The notes: generated from the letters alone by a model not told the origin. Shown: positions 1 to 10,026, numbered from the stretch's first letter. The stretch is DNA of 64,000 bases from Flavobacterium aeripolare (GCF_013294025.1 NZ_JABSNL010000001.1:1-64000), one strand, 5' to 3'. Translations and numbers: made by a program.

Positions 1-13
1 CATTTAATTTTCA

Positions 14-130
14 CTATCTTTCACTCTTTAATTTATCTTTAATAATATACTTTTCTAGGTCAAATTTCTGATTCTGTGCCAAAATTACTGCTAACTCATA
101 TATATGCGAAGCTAACCTTCCTTTATCCAT
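14..130 (-). CDS. possible small ORF (38 aa), unknown
   Basis: A 38-codon ORF starting MDKGRLASHIYELAVILAQN and ending at TAG. I do not recognise it. It sits about 50 nt downstream of a good TATATTTG promoter, and a hairpin (AAGCGAA, 7-nt loop, TTCGCTT; 147-167) lies in the leader. Ten bases after its stop there is another ATG on the same strand at the window edge (3-1), so it could be the first gene of a unit that continues to the left. It could equally be a leader peptide or a fragment of a longer gene. Weakly supported. Confidence 0.3.
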   Translation of the reverse strand: MDKGRLASHIYELAVILAQNQKFDLEKYIIKDKLKSER

Positions 131-178
131 CCAAAATTGGGTGTATAAGCGAAGGATTATTTCGCTTTATTAGTTTTT

Positions 179-186
179 CAAATATA
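179..186 (-). promoter_or_regulatory. TAnnTTTG promoter element
   Basis: The minus strand reads TATATTTG, an exact Bacteroidota -7 element, just beyond the stop of the recombinase gene. It points left, into the small ORF and the window edge. No clear -33 element was seen. Confidence 0.45.
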
Positions 187-197
187 GAAAATTTCCC

Positions 198-1241
198 TTA
201 CAAATCGTCAAAAGGGCTTTTTATTTGTTGAATACTTTTTGTGCTTACATGGGTGTATATTTCGGTGGTTTTGCTGCTGTTATGTCCTAGTAATTCTTGT
301 ATGTATCTCAAGTCGGTTCCATTTTCTAGTAAATGGGTAGCATAACTATGGCGAAGCCAGTGCAGTGTAACCGGCTTTTTAATTCCAGATTTTGCTAAAG
401 CTTGCTTTAAGATCAGCTGTAAGCTGCGTGCCTTGTATGCTCTTCCTTCTATTTGCCCTTCAAATAGATAGTGTTTTGGTTTGCAGATTTTGTAATATTC
501 ACGTAACATTTCTAGTATTTTAGGACTCAGGGGTACAATGCGATCTTTCTTTCCTTTTGAATTTTTTAGTAAAACTATATTACGTTTAGAATCTATATCT
601 ATAGGTCGTAGCGCCAGCAATTCGCCGCAGCGCAATCCACAGCTATAAATCACCGCCAGCATTGTTTTATGCTTGATGTTGCTATGCGCGTCTAGTATCA
701 ATTTTACCTCTTTTTTACTAAGTACATTGGGTAGCACTTTGGCACGTTTAGGACGATGAATTTTATCAATAACTATTTTAGTTTCCCTTATAGTTTGAAA
801 AAATAATTTAATTGCATTTACAATTTGGTTTTGATAAGACGCCGAAAAATCATGTTTTAATATGTAGTCGTTGTTATAGATAATTACATCCTCATTCGTA
901 ATTTCGTTTACGGGTTTTTCGCGATAATAGGTTAAAAATGATTTTATAGCATCACTGTACGAGACCACGGTACTGTTGCTGTAACGTTGCGAACGTAAAT
1001 TGTTTATAAATTTTTCTATTTGTTCTATGCCTTCCCTTGATGGTAAGGATTGTGAATGCGGTATGAGCTCAAATCTAAACCTGTTTTCTACGGTATCTGC
1101 CACGTGCCATACTGCCTTTGTAGTGCTCCATAGCGCTCCTTCACACTCTTTTATTTTTTCTTGCATTTGAATGTTTTGTTCAAAATAAACAGCAATTCGC
1201 TTTACTTTTTTGTGGGTAATAATCTTTGCACTCCAGTTCAT
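198..1241 (-). CDS. tyrosine recombinase / integrase (XerC/D-like)
   Basis: A 347-aa site-specific tyrosine recombinase that would cut and rejoin DNA through a covalent phosphotyrosine. An N-terminal SAM-like core-binding domain lies at about 75-160 and the catalytic domain at about 175-340. Visible active-site residues are Arg in CGLRCGELLAL, Lys in NSKGKKDR, the box HWLRHSYATHLLE and the C-terminal LLGHNSSKTTEIYTH with the nucleophilic Tyr. The first 70 residues precede the usual core-binding domain and are not recognised. There is no extra domain typical of integron integrases. No partner recombinase, excisionase, tRNA or attachment duplication is visible, so it may be a phage/element-type integrase or a solitary Xer paralogue. 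ATG at 1241 is the only good start. Confidence 0.9.
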   Translation of the reverse strand: MNWSAKIITHKKVKRIAVYFEQNIQMQEKIKECEGALWSTTKAVWHVADTVENRFRFELIPHSQSLPSREGIEQIEKFINNLRSQRYSNSTVVSYSDAIKSFLTYYREKPVNEITNEDVIIYNNDYILKHDFSASYQNQIVNAIKLFFQTIRETKIVIDKIHRPKRAKVLPNVLSKKEVKLILDAHSNIKHKTMLAVIYSCGLRCGELLALRPIDIDSKRNIVLLKNSKGKKDRIVPLSPKILEMLREYYKICKPKHYLFEGQIEGRAYKARSLQLILKQALAKSGIKKPVTLHWLRHSYATHLLENGTDLRYIQELLGHNSSKTTEIYTHVSTKSIQQIKSPFDDL

Positions 1242-1373
1242 TATTAGGTCATTTTTTTTTAAAGATAAGTAAATAAATAAACTTAATTAAGAGTTAAGTG
1301 TTTGTTATGTAGATAAATACGATAATTAGTGCGCTATTTTTACAATTGTATTCTAATTATATAACGTGCTATC

Positions 1374-1450
1374 TAGCCCTGATCGTCGCGGCATCCTCGT
1401 AGTCCCTTCATTTAGGGACGAAGAGATACAGCAGAGAGCAGGAGGGAAGC
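1374..1450 (+). repeat. dispersed structured repeat, family A copy 1
   Basis: This copy begins TAGCCCTGATCGTCGCGGCA and ends near AGCAGAGAGCAGGAGGGAAG, with a hairpin between (CTCGTAGTCCC / GGGACGAAGAG). The same start, central hairpin and AGCGGANAGCGGGA-like end recur at 10254, 15905 (minus), 18486, 33187 and 52704. It lies between the recombinase and the clpB terminator. The short ORF that can be read across it is not protein-like. Confidence 0.7.
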
Positions 1451-1492
1451 TTGTTATGAAAAGGGATCATTATGCTCCCATAAATTTTGGCA

Positions 1493-1523
1493 TAAAAAAA
1501 ACACCAGCCTCACGACTGATGTT
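1493..1523 (-). terminator. rho-independent terminator of clpB
   Basis: Stem AACACCAGCC / GACTGATGTT (with a G-U pair) and loop TCAC. On the minus strand it is followed by eight T, just downstream of the clpB stop. Confidence 0.85.
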
Positions 1524-1549
1524 TTCTTTATACCATAAAAAACAGCTAA

Positions 1550-4159
1550 CTATTCTACTAATTCGGTTTGATTTCTAAACACTAATTCGCCGTCAAAAGC
1601 ATCTAGTAAGATGATGCTGTCTGTTGCTATTTTACCAGCTAGAATCTCCTTTGATAGCTTGTTTAATACCTCACGCTGAATGACACGTTTCACGGGGCGG
1701 GCTCCAAATTGTGGATCAAATCCCTTATGTGATAGCTGTGCAATTGCATCTGGTGTGGCATCCATAGTGATGCCTTGTAGTGCCAGCATCTTAGTAACTG
1801 ATTTAAGTTGTATACTCACAATTTTAGAAATATTAGCCGTTGTCAAAGGCGTAAACATTACAATCTCATCGATACGATTGATAAATTCTGGTCGCACGGT
1901 TTGTTTCAATAACTGCAGCACATCTGTTTTAGCCTCTTCAGTGGTTTCTTCGATACTATTAGCAGTGCTGTTCTCAAATTTCTCTTGAATAATCTGGCTC
2001 CCCATGTTTGAGGTCATGATGATAATCGTATTTTTAAAATCGGCTAAGCGTCCTTTATTGTCGGTTAATCGTCCTTCATCAAGTACCTGCAGCAAAATGT
2101 TGAAAGTATCTGGATGTGCTTTTTCGATTTCGTCTAATAAAATCACCGAATACGGTTTTCTACGCACCGCCTCTGTCAACTGTCCACCTTCGTCATAACC
2201 CACATATCCTGGAGGCGCGCCTACTAGACGGCTCACACTATGGCGCTCTTGGTACTCGCTCATATCAATACGGGTCATGGCGTTTTCATCGTCAAATAAA
2301 TATTCAGCTAGGGCTTTTGCCAATTCTGTTTTCCCCACACCGGTTGTCCCCAAAAAAAGGAAACTTCCCACCGGTTTACGCATGTCTTGCAGTCCAGCAC
2401 GAGAGCGGCGCACGGCATCACTCACCGCTTCAATCGCTTCTTCTTGACCTACCACGCGGCGGTGCAATTCTTCCTCTAGATGCAATAGTTTTTCACGCTC
2501 TCCCTGTAGCATTTTCATCACGGGAATTCCTGTCCATTTTGCCACAACTTCAGCAATGTCCTCGCGGGTAACTTCTTCTTTTATTAACGAACTCCCATGT
2601 GCTTGGTTTTCTAGTAATTCTTTGTGTAAAATATCGAGTCGCTCTTGGGCTTCTTTGATTTTTCCGTAACGTATTTCGGCTACTTTTCCATAATCGCCGT
2701 CGCGTTCTGCACGTTCTGCTTCATATTTGTAATCTTCAATTTCGGTTTTGATGGCTTGCACATTATCAACAACATCTTTCTCTGATTTCCATTTAGTGTA
2801 AATAGTGTTGCGATCTTCTTTTAAGTTGGCGAGTTCCATCCCTAGAACCTTAAGCTTGCTCTCATCTTTTTCGCGCTTAATCGCTTCAATTTCGATTTCG
2901 AGTTGCATCACTTTTCGGTCTAGAACATCTAGTTCCTCTGGTTTAGAATTGATTTCCATTCTAATTTTTGAAGCCGCTTCATCCATTAAGTCAATGGCTT
3001 TGTCTGGTAAAAAGCGATTCGTAATATAACGCTGCGATAGCTCTACAGCAGCAATAATAGCCTCATCTTTGATTTGGACTTTATGATGTGTTTCGTATTT
3101 TTCTTTAATTCCACGCAAAATCGAAATTGCACTTTCGGTATCCGGCTCTTCGATAATAATTTTCTGGAAACGACGCTCTAGGGCTTTGTCTTTTTCGAAA
3201 TATTTTTGGTATTCGTCTAATGTCGTTGCTCCAATAGCACGGAGTTCACCACGAGCTAGTGCAGGTTTCAAGATATTAGCGGCATCCATAGCGCCTTCGC
3301 CACCTCCGGCACCTACAAGGGTGTGAATCTCATCGATGAAAAGTACAATATCTCCCTCGGCAGCAGTTACCTCTTTTACTACTGCTTTCAAGCGCTCTTC
3401 AAACTCACCCTTAAATTTGGCTCCCGCAATAAGTGCTCCCATATCGAGAGAAAAAACAATTTTGTCCTTTAAATTATCAGGTACATCACCATCTACAATA
3501 CGGTGTGCTAATCCTTCGGCAATAGCCGTTTTACCCACACCAGGTTCTCCCACAAGCATGGGGTTGTTTTTTGTGCGGCGCGTTAAAATTTGCAATACAC
3601 GTCTTATTTCTTCGTCGCGACCTATTACAGGATCTAGCTTTCCGGCTTTGGCTAATTCGTTTAGATTTTTAGCATATTTGTTTAAAGAGTTGTAGGTTTC
3701 CTCAGCCGAAGCCGATGTTACTCGCTCTCCTTTTCGCAGTTCGTCTATAGCTGCTTTCAAGCCTTTTTCGGTTACTCCTTGGTCTTTTAATATTTGCGAA
3801 ACCTTTGAACGAGAACCAAAAATAGCCAATATTAAATGTTCGATAGAAACAAATTCATCGTTCATTTTTGTAGCAATATTTTCAGCATCAATCAATGCCG
3901 CATTTGCGTCTCGTGATAGTCGTAATTCTCCTCCAGAAACTTTAGGGAAACTTTGAATGGTGCTGTCTAAAACTTGGATGAATAAGGGCACATTTACATT
4001 GAGTTTCTTTAATATAAAAGGAGCCACATTTTCATCGACATCAAATATGGCTTTAAAAATGTGTTCGTTCTCTATTTGTTGCTGTCCATAACCTTGAGCG
4101 AGCTGCTGTGCTTGCTGGATAGCTTCCTGCGATTTAATGGTAAATTTATTGATGTTCAT
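1550..4159 (-). CDS. clpB: ATP-dependent disaggregase ClpB
   Basis: An 869-aa Hsp100 chaperone that extracts and refolds aggregated proteins with DnaK in the cytosol. Domains in order: Clp N-terminal repeat domain (about 1-145), AAA+ module 1 with Walker [10 protein letters not shown] (about 204-212) and Walker B VLFIDEIH, the long coiled-coil middle domain (about 400-530) and AAA+ module 2 with GTTGVGKTE and [12 protein letters not shown], then the C-terminal D2-small domain. The middle domain and full length separate it from ClpA and ClpC. It is monocistronic, with its own terminator. No consensus promoter was found in the 196-bp gap to the divergent ytxJ. Confidence 0.98.
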   Translation of the reverse strand: MNINKFTIKSQEAIQQAQQLAQGYGQQQIENEHIFKAIFDVDENVAPFILKKLNVNVPLFIQVLDSTIQSFPKVSGGELRLSRDANAALIDAENIATKMNDEFVSIEHLILAIFGSRSKVSQILKDQGVTEKGLKAAIDELRKGERVTSASAEETYNSLNKYAKNLNELAKAGKLDPVIGRDEEIRRVLQILTRRTKNNPMLVGEPGVGKTAIAEGLAHRIVDGDVPDNLKDKIVFSLDMGALIAGAKFKGEFEERLKAVVKEVTAAEGDIVLFIDEIHTLVGAGGGEGAMDAANILKPALARGELRAIGATTLDEYQKYFEKDKALERRFQKIIIEEPDTESAISILRGIKEKYETHHKVQIKDEAIIAAVELSQRYITNRFLPDKAIDLMDEAASKIRMEINSKPEELDVLDRKVMQLEIEIEAIKREKDESKLKVLGMELANLKEDRNTIYTKWKSEKDVVDNVQAIKTEIEDYKYEAERAERDGDYGKVAEIRYGKIKEAQERLDILHKELLENQAHGSSLIKEEVTREDIAEVVAKWTGIPVMKMLQGEREKLLHLEEELHRRVVGQEEAIEAVSDAVRRSRAGLQDMRKPVGSFLFLGTTGVGKTELAKALAEYLFDDENAMTRIDMSEYQERHSVSRLVGAPPGYVGYDEGGQLTEAVRRKPYSVILLDEIEKAHPDTFNILLQVLDEGRLTDNKGRLADFKNTIIIMTSNMGSQIIQEKFENSTANSIEETTEEAKTDVLQLLKQTVRPEFINRIDEIVMFTPLTTANISKIVSIQLKSVTKMLALQGITMDATPDAIAQLSHKGFDPQFGARPVKRVIQREVLNKLSKEILAGKIATDSIILLDAFDGELVFRNQTELVE

Positions 4160-4355
4160 AATCGTATGTTTTATGATGCTACATTAATTCTTATCGAATG
4201 ATAGCATACTTTATTAAAATAGTATAACTTATTTATTTTATCTTTGTAAATGGATATTCAATTTATATTCCATAGTAAAATTACAGACAAAACGGCGTAT
4301 ATAATATGATTTATATCATCTATTACCGTCAAAATGACTTAAATACCGACAAATT

Positions 4356-4745
4356 ATGAGTTTTTTTAAAAATATTTTTGGGAGTTCAGAGAATGAAAAT
4401 CAATCTAACATTAAAATGGATTGGGAACCATTGAACCACATAGACCAATTGAACGAAATTATAGCTGAGTCAAAAGACAAGCCAGTTGCTATCTTTAAAC
4501 ACAGTACAAGATGCAGCATTAGCCGTATGGCGTTGAAACAATTCGAAAACGAGTTTGATTTCCCTGAAAAAGTAACGCCTTATTTCTTAGATTTAATCGC
4601 TTTTCGCGAAATTTCAAATGATATTGCAAGCCGTTTTGGAGTGCAACACCAATCACCACAATTGATTTTAATCAAAAACGGAAAAGCAGTTTACAATACT
4701 TCACATAGTGATATTGACGCTGCTGCTTTAAAAGCAAAAGTATAA
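4356..4745 (+). CDS. ytxJ: bacilliredoxin YtxJ (DUF2847)
   Basis: A 129-aa thioredoxin-fold protein. The motif HSTRCSISRMAL (about 49-60) holds a single active-site Cys, as in monothiol bacilliredoxins, and HQSPQLILIKNG provides the cis-Pro segment. The family is thought to remove bacillithiol from protein thiols after oxidative stress. The lead segment with KNIFGSSEN is typical of flavobacterial members. It is divergent from clpB and closed by a strong terminator at 4801. Its presence implies a bacillithiol pathway elsewhere in the genome (inference). Confidence 0.9.
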   Translation: MSFFKNIFGSSENENQSNIKMDWEPLNHIDQLNEIIAESKDKPVAIFKHSTRCSISRMALKQFENEFDFPEKVTPYFLDLIAFREISNDIASRFGVQHQSPQLILIKNGKAVYNTSHSDIDAAALKAKV

Positions 4746-4800
4746 TTATATTTATCGAAAGGGAATTAATTACTACCACTGCAATTGCGTAAATAATAGA

Positions 4801-4838
4801 AAACAGATTCACGATTTTAATTGTGAATCTGTTTTTTT
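4801..4838 (+). terminator. terminator after ytxJ
   Basis: A 12-bp perfect stem (AAACAGATTCAC / GTGAATCTGTTT) with a 10-nt loop and a T-run on the plus strand. Confidence 0.85.
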
Positions 4839-4885
4839 ATGCGATGCCGTCTCAATCTCATAATCAGCAGAAATGTTTTAAACAC

Positions 4886-6420
4886 AATTCCGGAGATTTC
4901 TATTTTGCTTCTGATAGTAAATAGTAGTTTCACTAATGGAAGCTAGATATTCTAATTCAATACTATCTTACCGCAAATTCGCAGATTTGTATTTTGTTCT
5001 AGATAGTAAATAGTGGTTTCACTGATAGAAGCTAGATATTCTAATTCAATACTATTTTACCGCAAATTCGCAGATTTTTATTTTGTTCTAGGCAGTAAAT
5101 AGTGGTTTCACTGACAGAAGTTATCACACATGTTTTTAACCACTTTTTTAATTTGCGAATTAGCGGTTCACTTCCCACAAACAGAATCTATTAAAAATGT
5201 AGCAGTTGTATTTTACCGCAAATTCGCAGATTTTTATTTTGATCTAGATAGTAAATAATGGTTTCACCGACAGAAGTTATAACACATGTTTTTAACCACT
5301 TTTTTAATTTGCGAATTAGCGGTTAATTTTCCACAAACAGAATCAATTAAAAATGTAGCAATTGTATTTTACCGCAAATTCGCAGATTTTTATATTGCTT
5401 AGGCTGCCAGCTAGTAGTTTTTATAGATGACACTATGACCAATCCTTTTTATTTTTTTAATTTGCGAATTAGCGGTTGACTTCCCACAAAATGAATCGAT
5501 TATAACTAATCCAGTAACAATTTATTTTGCGAATTAGCGGTTCACTTCCCACAAACAGAATCAATTAAAAGTGTAGCAATTGTATTTTACCGCAAATTCG
5601 CAGATTTTTATTTTGATCTAGATAGTATATAGTAGTTTCACTGACAGAAGTTATAACACATATTTTTAACCACTTTTTTTAATTTGCGAATTAGCGGTTG
5701 ACTTCCCACAAAATGAATCGATTATAACTAATCCAGTAACAATTTAATTTGCGAATTAGCGGTTAATTTTCCGCAAACAGAATCTAATAAAAGTGTAGCA
5801 ATTGTATTTTACCGCAAATTCGCAGATTTTTATTTTGATCTAGATAGTATATAGTAGTTTCACTGACAGAAGTTATAACACATATTTTTAACCACTTTTT
5901 TAATTTGCGAATTAGCGGTTCACTTCCCACAAAATGAATCGATTAAAAATGTAGCAATTGTATTTTACCGCAAATTCGCAGATTTTTATTTTGATCTAGA
6001 TAGTAAATAGTGGTTTCACTGATAGAAGTACAACACATATTTTTAACCACTTTTTTAATTTGCGAGTTAGCGGTTCACTTCCCACAAACAGAATCAATTA
6101 AAAGTGCAGGAATTACTTTCACCGCAAATTCGCAGATTTTTATTTTGATCTAGATAGTAAATAGTGGTTTCACTGATATAAATTATAACACATATTTTGA
6201 ACTACTTTTTTAATTTGCGAATTAGCGGTTGACTACAGACAAAATGAATCTATTAAAAATGTAGCAATTGTATTTTACCGCAAATTCGCAGATTTTTATA
6301 TTGCTTTAGATAGTATATAATGGTTTCACTGACAGAAGTTATAACACATATTTTTAACCACTTTTTTAATTTGCGAATTAGCGGTTAATTTTCCACAAAC
6401 AGAATCGATTATTATAACAT
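4886..6420. repeat. tandem array, 156-bp unit with nested inverted repeats
   Basis: This 1.5-kb gene-free stretch is built of a repeated unit. Forward arm ACCGCAAATTCGCAGATTT starts at 4970, 5059, 5215, 5371, 5589, 5811, 5967, 6121 and 6277. Reverse arm AATTTGCGAATTAGCGGTT starts at 5150, 5306, 5459, 5524, 5681, 5746, 5902, 6057, 6212 and 6368. Successive forward arms are 156 bp apart (154-156 in five cases). Two units are lengthened by about 65 bp and the first is shortened to 89 bp. The arms are imperfect inverted repeats of each other. Inside the 70-bp loop a second pair, AGTGGTT and AACCACT, nests within them. The 46-bp linkers are repeated too, so this is not a CRISPR. No ORF of 60 codons lies in it. 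Confidence 0.95.
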
Positions 6421-6453
6421 GTAAAAATTTAATTTTCGAATTCCACGCTCATC

Positions 6454-7617
6454 TTAGAAACTACCTCCCGAGCCACCACCGCTAAAATCACCACCTCCAA
6501 ATTCAATTGGAGAGTCAACGGTGACTTCTGGTTGTATACTTCCCATCTGTGATGTAACCACTATTTCGGCAGCGAGGAAAGCGTTGGTTTCTGTAAATCG
6601 GTCAGCCTGAAAAGTGATTCCGGTTTCTTTGTTTTTTAATTTTCGAATAGTAAAAAGCGTTGCAGCAAATAGTACTGCTCCACCTATGGTGAGCGCAATC
6701 TCAATAGGTAAGAGTGCATAGTAAAATCGGATGGTGTATACTGAGAAACACAAACTTAACAAACCGACCCATAGTAAGATTCGGTCTTTATTTTTTATAG
6801 CTAAGAATAAATAAGCGGCAGGCACCATAAAGGTGAAAGCATAAAATAAATAAGCAAAGGGAATATCATTTCCCGGAGCAACATCTTGTCCCATTAATTC
6901 AATTGAAAGTTCGCGCACCACTAAGTAGTTTCCTGAAAAATAAAAGATGACTGTGGCAAAATATTGAACTACTAAGTAGCCGTTATAGTAAAAGGATTGT
7001 ACTGGTTTCTGCTGTAGTTTATTACTTAAAAGGTAGAGCACTATTGCAAATGCCATCATAATAAAGGGTAAAAAAGAGTGCACAAATGGCGATAAGTTGA
7101 ATACGCTGTAAATAACGACTGCTGTGAGTGATAAACAGCATAGTAAAGCCATTGATAGATGCAGGTAACGCAGATAACTTAATAGCGCCGTTACTGTTAT
7201 AAAACTAGCAATAACGAGTTCGTAACCATTTGTTGCAGCGCCTAATGCTATTGCCAGGTTGAGCTGTGCTCCTAATATAAAGGCATCGTCAAGACCATGA
7301 CCATAAAATTTTGATTTACTCAATACTTCAGCACCTGCAAAGCCAACAATAGCAAAGAAAAATAGAAGATATTCATAATTACTAGTAATAGAATCTAGAG
7401 TTAGTAAAGTAAAAAAACCACAAATTGATGAATATAAAAAGGAACCTAGAATAAAAAAAAGGATTCTCACCAGTAGATTATCATTTGTTTTAGCAAGTGT
7501 CAAACTTTCTATGATTGCTTTACACTGCTCTTTTGTAATAAATCCTGCCTTACTTAAAGTTTGTGCTTCATGAGCTAAACCGGCATTTTCTAATAATTTT
7601 TTGTCGTGAACTATCAT
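6454..7617 (-). CDS. DUF2157/DUF4401-like integral membrane protein
   Basis: A 387-aa protein with a soluble N-terminal segment (about 1-45, LSKAGFITKEQCKAII) followed by about ten hydrophobic helices. It ends in a Gly-rich tail, FGGGDFSGGGSGGSF. The N-terminal segment resembles that of its upstream neighbour, which suggests the two are paralogous halves of one complex. The start overlaps the neighbour's stop by ATGA, so the two are translationally coupled. Function unknown. The family call rests on topology and on recall of similar paired genes, not on a catalytic motif. Confidence 0.7.
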   Translation of the reverse strand: MIVHDKKLLENAGLAHEAQTLSKAGFITKEQCKAIIESLTLAKTNDNLLVRILFFILGSFLYSSICGFFTLLTLDSITSNYEYLLFFFAIVGFAGAEVLSKSKFYGHGLDDAFILGAQLNLAIALGAATNGYELVIASFITVTALLSYLRYLHLSMALLCCLSLTAVVIYSVFNLSPFVHSFLPFIMMAFAIVLYLLSNKLQQKPVQSFYYNGYLVVQYFATVIFYFSGNYLVVRELSIELMGQDVAPGNDIPFAYLFYAFTFMVPAAYLFLAIKNKDRILLWVGLLSLCFSVYTIRFYYALLPIEIALTIGGAVLFAATLFTIRKLKNKETGITFQADRFTETNAFLAAEIVVTSQMGSIQPEVTVDSPIEFGGGDFSGGGSGGSF

Positions 7618-8600
7618 TGTACTTTTTGTTTATTGAACTGCTTAATCAATTTTATAAATAAGATGATGGAACCTACAAAGTAAAACGGTACCATAAAGAA
7701 AAACGGAATTAAAAAGTCCTCGATTCGAATGAACTCCACAATTTTAAATAAAAATATATTGGCTCCTATATACCCATAAATTACCGTAAAAATTAAGAGT
7801 GATATCGCCTGATAGTGATAACTTGCTTTGTAAAAATAAAATACAGTACCCGCTAGAATCAGTGCAAATGCAAGCCAATACGGTTGAAATAAATTGTTGA
7901 TGCAAGAAATTGCGATTAAGTGCAGTCCAAACGTGAGGTATATTATTGTAAAATGTTTTTTTAAAGCAATGTGCTGACTGTAAATAGCCCAAGCTATGAG
8001 TGCGATTCCCAGACCAATCGCCGAATAACTCAACGTATTAGTATCATAAAATTCATTCTGCAATAGCGATTGTGGCGATACTGATAAACCCACATAAGCG
8101 GCAAGCCCAGTGATTGCAACTGATAAAATACCTTTGTGATCAAAGTAGTAGGCACAAAAGAGACCCAAGGTGGTAGGAATCAAAGTAGCCAAACCATAAT
8201 GCGTTCCAAAAGTGGTATACTGAAATTGTAAATAGCCTATAAAAATACAGCTTAATAGGACGGCAGCGAGAATAATGTAATCATAAACGGGATTTTCAAA
8301 GCTAGTTTGTGCCCTATTAAAGCCGCTTGAATTTTTAAAACTAATATAATAGCAGCCTACTGTCACTACTAACAAAATCCCTAAAATAGCTAAATGGCCT
8401 ATAGAGTCGATATTTTGATAAATTAGGACACCAATTCCAGTTGTAAACGACAATACAGATAGATACAGGAATAATTTTAACTCGGCCTGTAGCGAAAAAA
8501 TACCTAGATTCCTATACGCCTTTACTTGAGTAAACTGTACCTCTGTAATTAAGTTTTGATCAAAAAGGGCTTGGGTTTTTTGTTCTTTAAAACGATTCAT
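7614..8600 (-). CDS. DUF2157-like integral membrane protein
   Basis: A 328-aa membrane protein. The N-terminal 40 residues (KTQALFDQNLITEVQFTQV) are soluble and helical, as in DUF2157 proteins, and about nine transmembrane helices follow. The C-terminus is basic (LIKQFNKQKVQ). First gene of a two-gene operon, coupled by a 4-bp overlap to the gene downstream, with a TATATTTG promoter 26 bp before its ATG. No enzymatic motif was seen and the function is unknown. Confidence 0.7.
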   Translation of the reverse strand: MNRFKEQKTQALFDQNLITEVQFTQVKAYRNLGIFSLQAELKLFLYLSVLSFTTGIGVLIYQNIDSIGHLAILGILLVVTVGCYYISFKNSSGFNRAQTSFENPVYDYIILAAVLLSCIFIGYLQFQYTTFGTHYGLATLIPTTLGLFCAYYFDHKGILSVAITGLAAYVGLSVSPQSLLQNEFYDTNTLSYSAIGLGIALIAWAIYSQHIALKKHFTIIYLTFGLHLIAISCINNLFQPYWLAFALILAGTVFYFYKASYHYQAISLLIFTVIYGYIGANIFLFKIVEFIRIEDFLIPFFFMVPFYFVGSIILFIKLIKQFNKQKVQ

Positions 8601-8625
8601 GAGTGGTTTTTGATTAGCTAATAGC

Positions 8626-8633
8626 CAAATATA
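8626..8633 (-). promoter_or_regulatory. TATATTTG promoter of the DUF2157 pair
   Basis: The minus strand reads TATATTTG 26 bp upstream of the ATG at 8600, implying a leader of about 18 nt. Confidence 0.6.
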
Positions 8634-8683
8634 TATAATTTAGCGCACTTAAATTCTAAATAGCTATTATGGAATGGCCAGTA

Positions 8684-8717
8684 TAAAAAAATCTGCTCCT
8701 TGTGAGAACAGATTTTA
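8684..8717 (-). terminator. terminator of the arg/pro cluster
   Basis: On the minus strand AAATCTG...GAG / CTC...CAGATTT forms a stem followed by a T-run, 30-60 nt after the argH stop. It closes the ten-gene cluster. Confidence 0.75.
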
Positions 8718-8745
8718 AAGTAGTTGTGTGTAGTTAAATAGACCG

Positions 8746-10026
8746 CTAAAAAGCGCGATTCATTTTCTCTTTTATTTCAGCTAAACATAAGTTGTTTATG
8801 CTTCCTTCATGTGTGTGCTGTGTTGCTTTTGGTGATTCATAAGTTCCGTTTTCTAGTTGCTCAGCTACCGCTTTGTAAGCATCTCTAAAAGGCATTCCTG
8901 CAACTACCATTTCGTTCAAAGTGTCTACTGTAAACAAATAATCGTACTTCTTATCGGCTAGGATATTGTCTTTTACTTTAATGTCTTTAATCGAAAAAAT
9001 AGCAATGTCTAAGCAAGCTTGCAAGTTTTGAATAGCTGGAAACAATCCTTCTTTTAATAGCTGCAAATCCCTATGATAACCGCTAGGGAGGTTATTAGTA
9101 ATCAATGTTATCTCGTAAGGCAATGCTTGAATTTTGTTGCATTTTCCGCGAATTAATTCGAATACATCAGGATTTTTCTTGTGCGGCATAATACTCGAGC
9201 CAGTAGTTAAATGGGCAGGTAAACCGATAAAATCAAAATTCTGACTCATGTACAAACAAACATCCATAGAAAACTTCGCTAGTGTTGCGGCCACGCTACT
9301 CATAGCAAAAGCCAGTGTTTTCTCTGATTTTCCACGGCTCATTTGAGCGGCTACAGAGTTATATTTTAAGGTTTCGAAACCTAATTCCTTTGTCGTAAAA
9401 GTACGATCAATAGGGAAGGAGCTACCATATCCTGCAGCAGAACCCAAAGGATTTTGATCGACTACTTTTAAAGCCGCGTTCAACATGGTGATATCGTCAA
9501 TCAAAGTCTCCGCATAGGCAGAAAACCACATTCCGAATGAGGACGGCATCGCGATTTGCAGGTGCGTATATCCAGGTAATAAAACGTTTTGGTACTTCTC
9601 AGCAGATTCCATTAACAAATCAAAAAGTGATTTTACTTGCGTTTTCATTTCGATAACAACATCTTTCAAATACAAATTGACATCCACTAAAACTTGATCG
9701 TTACGAGAACGTGCGGTATGTATTTTTTTACCCGCATCTCCTAGTTTTACCGTCAATAAATATTCGATTTTCGAATGTACATCTTCAAATGAATCTTCGA
9801 TTTCGAAATTTCCAGCGGCTACATCAGCAATGATTTCGTTTAGAGCAACTACTAATGAATCAGTTTCGGTAGTGGTTAATAAACCAATGCTTCCTAGCAT
9901 TTTAGCGTGAGCGATAGAACCCAAGGCATCGTATTTTGCTAAGACCAAATCCAATTCACGATCGTTTCCAACAGTGAAATGTTCGATTTGTTTATCAGTA
10001 GGTATTCCTTTTTCCCAAAGTTTCAT
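8746..10026 (-). CDS. argH: argininosuccinate lyase
   Basis: A 426-aa enzyme of the fumarase/aspartase superfamily that splits argininosuccinate to arginine and fumarate, the last step of arginine synthesis. The signature GSSIMPHKKNPDVFELIRG (about 277-295) carries the mobile-loop catalytic Ser. Also visible are HSKIEYLL, HTARSRNDQ and GYTHLQIAMPSSFG. The length is slightly short for the family (about 460) because the C-terminal domain is compact. Last gene of the minus-strand arg/pro cluster. The 312-bp gap to the next gene upstream is filled with repeats. Confidence 0.97.
   Translation of the reverse strand: MKLWEKGIPTDKQIEHFTVGNDRELDLVLAKYDALGSIAHAKMLGSIGLLTTTETDSLVVALNEIIADVAAGNFEIEDSFEDVHSKIEYLLTVKLGDAGKKIHTARSRNDQVLVDVNLYLKDVVIEMKTQVKSLFDLLMESAEKYQNVLLPGYTHLQIAMPSSFGMWFSAYAETLIDDITMLNAALKVVDQNPLGSAAGYGSSFPIDRTFTTKELGFETLKYNSVAAQMSRGKSEKTLAFAMSSVAATLAKFSMDVCLYMSQNFDFIGLPAHLTTGSSIMPHKKNPDVFELIRGKCNKIQALPYEITLITNNLPSGYHRDLQLLKEGLFPAIQNLQACLDIAIFSIKDIKVKDNILADKKYDYLFTVDTLNEMVVAGMPFRDAYKAVAEQLENGTYESPKATQHTHEGSINNLCLAEIKEKMNRAF

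Noticed and set aside
198..1241. Integron integrase
   Set aside because: No extra integrase-specific domain and no attC-like cassette array. The 156-bp units lack the attC core sites and have no cassettes.
1366..1578. 70-codon ORF
   Set aside because: It reads across family A copy 1, the clpB terminator and the 3' end of clpB on the other strand. Its codons are not protein-like.
2116..2571. 151-codon ORF opposite clpB
   Set aside because: Shadow of the conserved AAA+ domain coding strand.
4886..6420. CRISPR array
   Set aside because: The parts between the repeated arms are themselves repeated, the period is 156 bp and no cas gene is near.
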